Source of the DNA: Kouleothrix aurantiaca
GTDB taxonomy: Bacteria > Chloroflexota > Chloroflexia > Chloroflexales > Roseiflexaceae
Direction: 5' to 3'
Assembly (NCBI GenBank): GCA_001399705.1
Contig: LJCR01000004.1
Span: 1-23,470, forward strand
Length of the DNA stretch: 23,470 nt
How positions within the stretch are numbered: the stretch's first letter is position 1; the number at the start of each line of letters is the position of its first letter. A model generated the notes under the pieces. That model was not told the DNA's origin and ran no database searches. It worked only from the letters and a program-made list of their open reading frames with translations. The position numbers and the translations under genes were made by a program. This document shows positions 1-6,627 of the stretch, piece after piece.

Positions 1-1119
1 ATCCCGCTGGCCTATCGCCCGACGCGCGCACAGATCGCAGCGGTCAGCTTCCTGTCGGTGCTGGCGCTCACCGCCGCGCTGATCTTCTCCGCCTCCTACG
101 CCAATCTGCGCCTCAGCGCGCGTGATGTCGGTGGCGCGATCATGCCGCCGGGGATGATCATGACCTACGACACGCCCGGCCAGTCCATGCGCGACATGGC
201 GGCAGTCGACCCACGCACCGTCAGCTACACCGCTCCAGCGGACGCGCGCGGCGATCAGATGCTCGAGCCGCGGGTCGAGAACGGCGTGAAGGTGTTCGAC
301 CTCGACGTCTCAGTGATCAAGTGGAACATCCTGCCCTACGAGCAGGTGATGGCCTACGCCTTCAACCGCCAGGTGCCGGGGCCGCGCATCCGCGTGACCG
401 AAGGCGATCGTGTGCGAATCAACGTCACCAACAATTTGCCCGAAGAAACCAGCGTCCACTGGCACGGCCTGATCCTGCCAAACGTGATGGACGGCCCCGC
501 CGAGATCACCCAGGCGCCGATCGAGCCGGGAGAGACCTACACCTACGAGTTCACCACCCAGCAGGCTGGCACTTTTTTCTACCACACCCATAGGGAGCCG
601 GATCGGCAACAGGCGCTGGGGATGTATGGTGCGCTGATCATCGATCCCAAGGATGCGGCTGGCCAGCCGGCCTACGATCTGGAATACACCATCCAGCTAC
701 AGGAGTGGCTGGAAAAGGAGGGCTACACCTACCCGGCGATGCTGATGGAGGGGGCGCTGCCGAACTTCTTCACGATCAATGGCAAGGCATACCCGGCGAC
801 TGATACCATCCAGATGAAGGTCGGCCAGAAGGTGCTGTTGCGCTTCATCGGCTCGAACAACAACTTCGTGCATCCAATGCATGTGCATGGCGGGCCGTTC
901 ACGATCGTAGGGACGGATGGCAACCCGGTGCCGCAGGCAGCTCAGATCGCGAAGGACACGGTCAACGTCGGTCCTGGCGAGCGCTACGACGTGATCTGGA
1001 CGGCGCGCGAGCCGGGCAGGTGGCTGCTGCATTGCCACATCCCACACCATACGACCAACGATAACGTCGAGGAGCAGGGCGCTGGTGGCCTGACCGTGAT
1101 CATCAATGTGACCCCTTAG
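1..1119 (+). CDS. Multicopper oxidase, two-domain, membrane-anchored (5' partial)
   Basis: The frame is open from base 1, so the start lies outside the window; an internal GTG at 58 is not convincing as a start because the membrane helix begins before it. About the first 35 visible residues form a transmembrane segment, followed by a Met-containing stretch (five Met between nt 142 and 198). All four copper-ligand clusters are present: HWHG (nt 457-468), HTH (nt 583-591), HPMHVHG (nt 868-888) and HCHIPHH (nt 1030-1050). These can supply the type 1 site and the trinuclear cluster. Only about 94 residues separate the HTH and HPMH motifs, too few for the middle domain of CopA/CueO-type enzymes, so this looks like a two-domain laccase/nitrite-reductase-like architecture, a group that usually works as a trimer. 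Likely role: extracytoplasmic oxidation of Cu(I) or phenolic substrates. The substrate is inference; the family call is firm. Confidence 0.9.
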   Translation: MPLAYRPTRAQIAAVSFLSVLALTAALIFSASYANLRLSARDVGGAIMPPGMIMTYDTPGQSMRDMAAVDPRTVSYTAPADARGDQMLEPRVENGVKVFDLDVSVIKWNILPYEQVMAYAFNRQVPGPRIRVTEGDRVRINVTNNLPEETSVHWHGLILPNVMDGPAEITQAPIEPGETYTYEFTTQQAGTFFYHTHREPDRQQALGMYGALIIDPKDAAGQPAYDLEYTIQLQEWLEKEGYTYPAMLMEGALPNFFTINGKAYPATDTIQMKVGQKVLLRFIGSNNNFVHPMHVHGGPFTIVGTDGNPVPQAAQIAKDTVNVGPGERYDVIWTAREPGRWLLHCHIPHHTTNDNVEEQGAGGLTVIINVTP

Positions 1120-1195
1120 CACGGATGGTCGGCATCCGCCGCGTCGCGCGAGGGTCATGTCATCCTGTGTCGTGACGGCTATATCAAGCACATAA

Positions 1196-1218
1196 GGTTA
1201 GGCGATCGCATCCTAACC
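1196..1218. terminator. Small hairpin after the multicopper oxidase gene
   Basis: GGTTAGG and CCTAACC form a perfect 7-bp stem around a 9-nt loop, 77 nt after the oxidase stop and 64 nt before the next start. There is no T-run, so it could be a weak terminator or an operator for the following gene. Confidence 0.3.
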
Positions 1219-1281
1219 GCCGAACGCGTCTCTGACACATCCCTGATCAGACCTGTTGCGCAAGGAAAGGAGCGATAGCAA

Positions 1282-2400
1282 TTGAAGACCAGTCTCACAT
1301 CCTCAACTGCCTCCCGCGCCCAACGGCAGCGCGCTGCCGCGCATCCCTGGTTCGAGTGGGGCGTGGCTCTCTTCGCGACCTGGTTTGTCGTGGGCCTCTA
1401 CCTGGACGGCTGGGCCCATATTTATGAACTCCCAGAGACCTTCTTTACACCCTGGCATGCCATGATCTACAGCGGGGTGCTGGGCGCAGCGCTCGTGCTC
1501 GGGGGCAGTGGCTTCCTGGCCTGGCGCCATGGTGCGCCATGGCGCCAGGCGCTCCCAGCGGGGTATCGGCTTTCCCTGCTGGGGGTTGGCCTGTTTCTGA
1601 TCACCGGCATTGCGGACTTCGTCTGGCACCTGGTCTTTGGCATCGAGGCCGACCTGGAAGCGCTCTATAGTCCGCCCCACCTGGTGCTGGCCGCAGCCGG
1701 CGCGTTGATCGCCAGCGGTCCGCTGCGAGCAGCCTGGTATCAGCGCCAGGCCAATTCGATGACTCTCTGGCGCGCCATCCTCTCGCTCACCCTACTGCTG
1801 GCGATCTTCAGCTTCTTCACCAGTGAGGCCCACCCCCTGGTCCATCCCTGGGCCTACCTCCGCTTGCGCCCGCTGGCCCTGGATGCCAGCACCCTCGGGC
1901 TCCCCGCCTTGCAGGCGGGCGGCGTCGGCAGCCAGGAGCTGGCCCAGACGTTGGGCATGAGCAGTATCCTGCTCCAGACTGGCGTACTGATGGCCTTGCT
2001 GCTGATGATGATCCGCCGGTGGGGTGCGCAGCTTCCGCTCGGTTGGCTGACGTTTGTCTTCGCGCTCAATGGTGTGGGCCTGGGGATCTTCCATGCCACC
2101 CCCTGGGCTGGCCTAGTCGCCGGTCTCGCCGGAATTGTCGCCGACATCTTGTATCGCTGGCTCCAGCCCGATGTGCAGCAGCCGCAACAGCTGCGGCTGT
2201 GGAGTGCGCTTGTGCCGCTCGTGTTCTACAGCCTCTACTTCCTGGCGTTGCAGATGGTGGGGGGGATCTGGTGGCCGATTCATCTCTGGGCGGGCGGGAT
2301 CGCCTTAGCGGGTGTGACGGGCTGGCTGATGAGTTATCTCATCCTGCCGCCTGCGCTTCCAGAGCCGGCGCGGGGCCACACCATGCAGCGCGAAGCGTGA
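1282..2400 (+). CDS. Conserved multi-pass membrane protein of unknown function
   Basis: A protein of 372 residues with about nine to ten hydrophobic segments. The start is TTG at 1282, chosen because AAGGAAAGGAG ends 9 nt upstream and no better in-frame ATG exists near it. A short cytosolic-looking N-terminus (residues 1-25) precedes the first helix. Polar residues unusual for membrane helices occur as WAHIYELPETFFTPWH (about residues 44-59) and DFVWHLVFGIEADLEALYSPPHL (about 112-134), giving candidate metal or heme ligands H47, H59, H116 and H133. From memory, similar proteins with an FGIE...EALLSP-HL motif recur as uncharacterised membrane proteins in Actinomycetota and Chloroflexota; no function is established. 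It follows the multicopper oxidase on the same strand after 162 nt, which suggests but does not prove a metal-related role. A perfect 14-bp palindrome lies within the gene at 1519-1550. Confidence 0.8.
   Translation: MKTSLTSSTASRAQRQRAAAHPWFEWGVALFATWFVVGLYLDGWAHIYELPETFFTPWHAMIYSGVLGAALVLGGSGFLAWRHGAPWRQALPAGYRLSLLGVGLFLITGIADFVWHLVFGIEADLEALYSPPHLVLAAAGALIASGPLRAAWYQRQANSMTLWRAILSLTLLLAIFSFFTSEAHPLVHPWAYLRLRPLALDASTLGLPALQAGGVGSQELAQTLGMSSILLQTGVLMALLLMMIRRWGAQLPLGWLTFVFALNGVGLGIFHATPWAGLVAGLAGIVADILYRWLQPDVQQPQQLRLWSALVPLVFYSLYFLALQMVGGIWWPIHLWAGGIALAGVTGWLMSYLILPPALPEPARGHTMQREA
1519..1550. repeat. Perfect 14-bp inverted repeat inside a coding sequence
   Basis: GCCTGGCGCCATGG and CCATGGCGCCAGGC are separated by the 4-nt loop TGCG. 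The repeat lies within the membrane protein gene 1282-2400 and encodes the loop around residues 80-90 (AWRHGAPWRQA). It would fold into a very stable mRNA hairpin or DNA cruciform. Confidence 0.9.
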
Positions 2401-2532
2401 GCACGCCTGGTGTGCCTTGCAGGGGTCGGGCCAACGTCTGTGTCAATGAAGCGCTGGGCGAGCCAGGTGCTTGCCCGCGGTTCTCTCCAGACCCACACGC
2501 AAGCGCAATCTTAGTTCACTGAAGCGAGCGCT

Positions 2533-2566
2533 ACCGCGCCGGCCAGTGGCCCTGGCACGGCGCGGT
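2533..2566. terminator. Bidirectional hairpin between convergent genes
   Basis: A 14-bp stem with a single bulged A and a 5-nt loop (ACCGCGCCGGCCAG / CTGGCACGGCGCGGT) lies between the membrane protein gene ending at 2400 and the monooxygenase gene ending at 2693 on the other strand. No long T-run follows. The rest of 2401-2692 shows no convincing gene. Confidence 0.55.
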
Positions 2567-2692
2567 GCGGTCTGGGCGTTAGAGGAGCTGCTGCCCTCTG
2601 CCCTTGAGCATGCCAGGGCAGTGACGTCTGCGACCGCCGTCTTGGGTGGCCGGGACGAGATCGCGTATGGGGCGCGGGCATTCCGGCGATTA

Positions 2693-3895
2693 TCAGCTGG
2701 CCGTGGCTTCAGCCTGCAGAGTCAGACGCGCCGGGGGCGGCCTCCAGCCGAGCGTCTCGTCGCTCATGCGCAACAAGGCACTGGCAGGGATGAGGCGTGC
2801 GAGCGCGTTGCGCAGCCTGACGGCGATCGGGTTCCGCCACTCGGCAATCCGTCCCCAGCCTGCGGAGATGCGGACCAGGCGTTGGGCCCGCGCTTTACGC
2901 GCGCGCTCGTAGGCTGCCAACGCCTCCGGGATGTTGACGTCGCCTGGCAGCAGATTGATGAGGGTCACAGCGTCTTCAAGCGCCAGGCATCCTCCCTGCC
3001 CAATATCCGGGGTGAGCGCGTGGGCTGCGTCGCCCAGCAGCACAATGCAGCCGGCGTGATACTGCGGCAGAGGAGTCGCGAGGTGGTAGATGTCGTGCCG
3101 CAGCAGGGCCTGTGTGGGTGTTGCCTCGAGCAGTGCCGGGATCGGGTCGTGCCAGTCGCGGTACCGGGCGGCGAGGTCGCGGATGCTATCTTGTGTGTGG
3201 GATCGCGCGGGCAACGACGCGGTTGCGAACCAGTAGACCTGCCCGTCGGCAAGTGGCACGATCCCGAAGCGCTGGCCGCGGCCCCACGTCTCGGTTACCC
3301 CAACCGTGCGGCTCGCCGTTGGGGCTGCGTCGGCAGGCACCAGTCCGCGCCAGGTGATGTAGCCAGCGTAGGCTGGCCCGGGGTGGCGGGGGAAGAGCGC
3401 GGTCCGGACGCGGCTGTCGATGCCATCTGCGCCAACGACCAGGTCGGCGGCGTCTTCGCCGGGGCCGTCCCGTCCATCATACGTCACGACGGGTTCAGCG
3501 GTGTTCCTGACACCGGTCACGAAGTGCCCGGTTCGTATCGTCGCGCCAGCGGCGCCCGCGACGAGCATCTCGTGCAGATCGGCTCGATGAAGCGCGAAGG
3601 AAGGGACACCGAAGCGCGCCTCGAGTGCTTCGACGCGAGTGCGCATGAGCCAGCGCCCCGAGGTGTGGCGGATGCCAGCCGCGCCGTGGGCCATGCCTCG
3701 CGAGCGCAACTCCGCTCCGAGGCCCAGCCAGTCCAGCGCCCGCACGGCATTTGGTGCCAGCGTGATGCCTGCCCCAACCGGGCCGAATGCCTGCGCCTGC
3801 TCGTAGGGTGTGACGTCCCAGCCCATGTGCAGCAATCCGCGAGCAGTCGCGAGCCCGCCGATACCGCCGCCGACAATGATGACTTTCCGGTTCAT
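2693..3895 (-). CDS. FAD-dependent monooxygenase (salicylate hydroxylase / zeaxanthin epoxidase-like)
   Basis: A 400-residue flavoprotein of the aromatic-hydroxylase (FAD_binding_3) family, predicted to be soluble. Visible motifs are the N-terminal Rossmann fingerprint VIIVGGGIGGLATARGL (residues 5-21), a mid-protein VVGADGIDSRVR matching the DG motif that contacts FAD and NAD(P)H, and GDAAHALTPDIGQGG, the second FAD-ribityl motif. The frame can be read 30 nt further upstream, but the ATG at 3895 is preferred: GGGAG lies 7 nt before it and the FAD fingerprint normally starts within a few residues of the N-terminus. The substrate cannot be read from sequence; the family hydroxylates aromatic or isoprenoid compounds. 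It stands alone, 220 nt downstream of the DUF2231 gene on the same strand. A TATGAT hexamer (4067-4072, minus strand) in that gap could be a -10 box, but no good -35 goes with it. It has no obvious link to the metal genes. Confidence 0.88.
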   Translation of the reverse strand: MNRKVIIVGGGIGGLATARGLLHMGWDVTPYEQAQAFGPVGAGITLAPNAVRALDWLGLGAELRSRGMAHGAAGIRHTSGRWLMRTRVEALEARFGVPSFALHRADLHEMLVAGAAGATIRTGHFVTGVRNTAEPVVTYDGRDGPGEDAADLVVGADGIDSRVRTALFPRHPGPAYAGYITWRGLVPADAAPTASRTVGVTETWGRGQRFGIVPLADGQVYWFATASLPARSHTQDSIRDLAARYRDWHDPIPALLEATPTQALLRHDIYHLATPLPQYHAGCIVLLGDAAHALTPDIGQGGCLALEDAVTLINLLPGDVNIPEALAAYERARKARAQRLVRISAGWGRIAEWRNPIAVRLRNALARLIPASALLRMSDETLGWRPPPARLTLQAEATAS

Positions 3896-4115
3896 GTGTT
3901 GTCTCCCAGAGCCTGCTCGCACCAATGCATGCCCGGCGGGGTTATCCGCGGTTGGGCAGGCTTCGCCCAGCAGGGCATGCGCGCCGGGGAGCAGCGACCG
4001 TCTGAGGTGTTTCTACCGCTTCGGTGCAACTCGATTGAGACATTCGTGATCGCGTCCGAACGCATCATCATACCATCGTGGCGTTGTTCATCGGAGGCGG
4101 TTCTTTAAATTGTGA

Positions 4116-4643
4116 TCATGCGGCATGGTGATGCTTGTGGCCTGCTGGCTGATGGGCATGGTCTGTGTCGCTTTCCTCGCCACCGTGCCCGGTCACGCCA
4201 ATCATATGGCGGTACGCCAGCTCGCCGCCGGTATAGCCTGTCACGGCGAGGGTGACGGTTGTGAGGGCTGAGAGTATGAGACCCCACGGCAGGACCGCCG
4301 CCGCCTCGTCGCCCAGCCGCAGCAGCAGGCTCACAAGCGCCAGCGCGAGGGCCGCGCCGTTGCCGAGCGCGTGGATCCAGCCGGCGGTGTGCTCGCGCGC
4401 CCGGCCGATGGTCACAAAGTCGATCAGGCCGAAGACGGCGGCCAGCGCGCCCGTCACCAGGCCGGCGCCGACCAGCCAGAGCGAGACGCGTGCCCAGAAC
4501 GGATCGGCAGTCCACCAGTAGCCGAGGTCGGTCGCGAGTGCTCCGATCAGGAACGCAATCGGGAATGGGATGAGCGCCGGGTGGATCGGATGACCAGCGA
4601 TGGCGGCCCTGCTTGGGACACCCGTGGTATGGTCGCCTGCCAT
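4116..4643 (-). CDS. DUF2231 family membrane protein with His-rich C-terminus
   Basis: A 175-residue protein with four predicted transmembrane helices. The N-terminal signature HPIHPALIPFPIAFLIG (residues 18-34) is diagnostic of DUF2231, whose two histidines precede helix 1. The C-terminal tail after helix 4 ends in a histidine-rich stretch (GHGG, DTDHAHQPAGHKHHHAA) suited to metal binding. The start ATG at 4643 has AGGAAGGAG 9 nt upstream. It is the last gene of the minus-strand run, 58 nt after the His-rich stress-protein-like gene. DUF2231 proteins have no firmly established activity; some occur near cytochrome or metal-homeostasis genes. The family call is firm, the function unknown. Confidence 0.85.
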   Translation of the reverse strand: MAGDHTTGVPSRAAIAGHPIHPALIPFPIAFLIGALATDLGYWWTADPFWARVSLWLVGAGLVTGALAAVFGLIDFVTIGRAREHTAGWIHALGNGAALALALVSLLLRLGDEAAAVLPWGLILSALTTVTLAVTGYTGGELAYRHMIGVTGHGGEESDTDHAHQPAGHKHHHAA

Positions 4644-4701
4644 GAAGATGTGCTCCTTCCTGATACGACAATTGTGAGAAAACCAATCACTGAAGGCGCC
4701 A

Positions 4702-5406
4702 TCAATGGTGCCCGCCGCCCTTTTCCGTCATCGCGCTGGCCTGCTGATGGCGACCATTGCCACCTTTCGCTGCTCCATCACCGAGCACCAGCACATCCAG
4801 CGCGCCGACATTGACCAGCATCTGTTCAACATCGGGCCGGGCGTCTTCGGACACAACAGCATGAAGCTCATGCCCAGGCGCGGGGGCAGGGGCGCGGAAC
4901 AGGTGCAACAACGCGCCGATGAGTGCGCCGGCGATCGCCAAGAGGCTGGCGCTGAAGACCACCGACGCCACCGCGCCGGAGGCGAGCGCCGGCGCAACGG
5001 CCGGCAGGGCGATACGGCCGGAGTAAATCAGGATGCCTACCACGACACCGGCGAGCGCGCCAAGCGCGAGGCCCACCCATGTCTCCAAGCCGATCTCGAC
5101 TGTTGTGACGCCCATTTGTGCGCTTATGGCCTCCTGGTGGACCTGATTATGCGACACTTCCTCGATGTGCGTCGACACCACCTGGTCATCGACAGCCTGC
5201 GCCGCCTGCCGGGCCTGCGCAGCCGTCGGGAAATGCGCAACGATCTCCTGGGTCGCCGTGGCCTCACCGCGCGTTCCATGCTCCTGACGCTGGTGCGCTG
5301 CGCCGCCGTTCGCGCTGTGGTCATTATGCTGTGCCTGGGTGTTCCTTTGCTCGTGGGCGGCATCGTGGTGATGATCGGCATGGTGCATTTTTTCGCGTTC
5401 GGTCAT
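4702..5406 (-). CDS. His-rich stress-protein-like membrane protein
   Basis: A 234-residue protein. The first 43 residues contain ten histidines (for example MHHADHHHDAAH). A soluble alpha/beta-like segment follows (TATQEIVAHFPTAAQARQA), resembling the start of general-stress (YflT/GsiB-17M-like) domains. Next come two glycine/alanine-rich helices (about residues 108-130 and 138-165) with small-residue zipper patterns, then a second alpha/beta segment (VVSEDARPDVEQMLVNVGALDVLVL) and a His-containing C-terminus. The overall plan of repeated soluble segments around a glycine-zipper hairpin resembles DUF1269/YflT-type membrane stress proteins, but the assignment is tentative. ATG at 5406 follows GGAAGGA by 8 nt and lies 2 nt after the upstream stop codon, so translation is probably coupled. 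The protein could bind metal through its His-rich ends. Confidence 0.7.
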   Translation of the reverse strand: MTEREKMHHADHHHDAAHEQRNTQAQHNDHSANGGAAHQRQEHGTRGEATATQEIVAHFPTAAQARQAAQAVDDQVVSTHIEEVSHNQVHQEAISAQMGVTTVEIGLETWVGLALGALAGVVVGILIYSGRIALPAVAPALASGAVASVVFSASLLAIAGALIGALLHLFRAPAPAPGHELHAVVSEDARPDVEQMLVNVGALDVLVLGDGAAKGGNGRHQQASAMTEKGGGHH

Positions 5407-5408
5407 GG

Positions 5409-6620
5409 TCAGGTTCCTTCCGTTTGCGCTGCCTTGGGCCGCAGCAGCCCATCGATTTCGCCCTGCAGCCGGGCGCTGATCGCCGTCGTGTTGCCGACAA
5501 TCGAGCCGTGGTTGAAGAGCTGGTCGCGCGCCGCCGCGGGGCGCGGGCGCACCGTCTCATCCAGGTAGCGCCGCACTGGCTCGGGCACGGCATCCTGTTG
5601 AACAAGTAAGATCGGCCCGTGCTTGCCGCGGTGCGAGAGCAGCGCAGCCGCGATCCCTTCGGCCCAGGCATCCGGGTTGACGAAGGTGAAGTTGTGCCCT
5701 CCCTCGGCGATGCCCCAGCCGAAGTCGCGTGGACTGCGCCCGATCCAGAAGCCGAAGTCCTGGCCGCTGTCGCGGTAGCCGGCAAAGTAGGCCGACAGCG
5801 CGTAGGGGTCCGGCGCGGAGAGCCGCTGGACGTGGCCGTAGCGGGCCAGCTCGCGGGCGACCCCCTCCGAGATCGCCGACTCCGGCCCCATCAGATACAT
5901 AAAAGTCGGCCCGTAGCGGCGACTGAGCACGCCGCGGGTCGCCTCGGGAATGCTGTCACGATTAACGAACACGAAGCCACTGGGCATATGCGCGACGAAC
6001 GATAGCGCCGGGATGGCGAAGTCCGGCTGATCGAGTGAGGCTACGACCACCGTATCGGGGTGATCGGCGTGGATAGCGGCGCGGTAGTCGTCCACCGCCG
6101 CCGCCAGACTGACCGGATCGCCCGGCGCGCCCTGAATGCGCCGCACCTTCAGGCCCATGCCCTCAACCTCGCGCACCACGCCCTCGGCGATGTCGCCGAC
6201 CACGATCGCTTTGACGTTGCCATCGAAGGCCTGTCCTTCCGGCTCGAAACGCTCTAGCGCCGCCCGCGTCTCCGGCGGGATGCGGTCGCGCTCGACGAAC
6301 AGGATCGGCGCGTCGATCGGATGATGGATGATCGAGACCGTCGCCATCAGCTCGGCTTTTTGATCCGGCCGCGCCAGGATGATCGTCTGCGGCTGGTTCA
6401 GCTCGCTCGTCGCCGGGAAGGTCGTTTGCGCCAGTGTTACGGCGGTTTCGTAGACATTCCGCCCGGCATAGCGGGTCGTGAAGCCGGTTGAGAGCGCATT
6501 GTCTGGCAGCGGCACGAGCGGCGCCTGGGCACGGCTGGACGCGGCAGCGCTCCACCAGAGTCCGCCAGCGACCAGTAGCGCAAGTGGCAACCACGTCAGC
6601 AACACTATTTTTCGCATCAT
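5409..6620 (-). CDS. Secreted/anchored protein with cell wall-binding repeat 2-like domains
   Basis: A 403-residue protein with an N-terminal signal anchor (residues 2-30: RKIVLLTWLPLALLVAGG). The rest consists of repeats that look like cell wall-binding repeat 2 (CWB2, PF04122): RYAGRNVYETAVTLAQ, then a TIILARPD strand, an APILFVERDRIPPETRAAL segment, AIVVGDIAEGV and a new repeat. Similar segments recur as FVFVNRDSIPEATRGVL and PILLVQQDAVPEPVRRYL. In Gram-positive bacteria CWB2 binds anionic wall polymers; here that is inference. The start is the ATG ATG pair at 6620/6617, with GAGG just upstream; the second ATG may have the better spacing. The frame continues further upstream but only into the preceding gene. 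It lies 7 nt after the upstream stop and 2 nt before the next gene, so it is part of a tight operon. Confidence 0.75.
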   Translation of the reverse strand: MMRKIVLLTWLPLALLVAGGLWWSAAASSRAQAPLVPLPDNALSTGFTTRYAGRNVYETAVTLAQTTFPATSELNQPQTIILARPDQKAELMATVSIIHHPIDAPILFVERDRIPPETRAALERFEPEGQAFDGNVKAIVVGDIAEGVVREVEGMGLKVRRIQGAPGDPVSLAAAVDDYRAAIHADHPDTVVVASLDQPDFAIPALSFVAHMPSGFVFVNRDSIPEATRGVLSRRYGPTFMYLMGPESAISEGVARELARYGHVQRLSAPDPYALSAYFAGYRDSGQDFGFWIGRSPRDFGWGIAEGGHNFTFVNPDAWAEGIAAALLSHRGKHGPILLVQQDAVPEPVRRYLDETVRPRPAAARDQLFNHGSIVGNTTAISARLQGEIDGLLRPKAAQTEGT

Positions 6621-6627
6621 GCACCTC

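Noticed and set aside
2471..4108. A long plus-strand open frame (545 codons) across the monooxygenase gene
   Set aside because: It is antisense to a gene with clear FAD motifs, its translation is Arg/Ala/Gly-rich without any domain, and it results from codon bias in GC-rich DNA.
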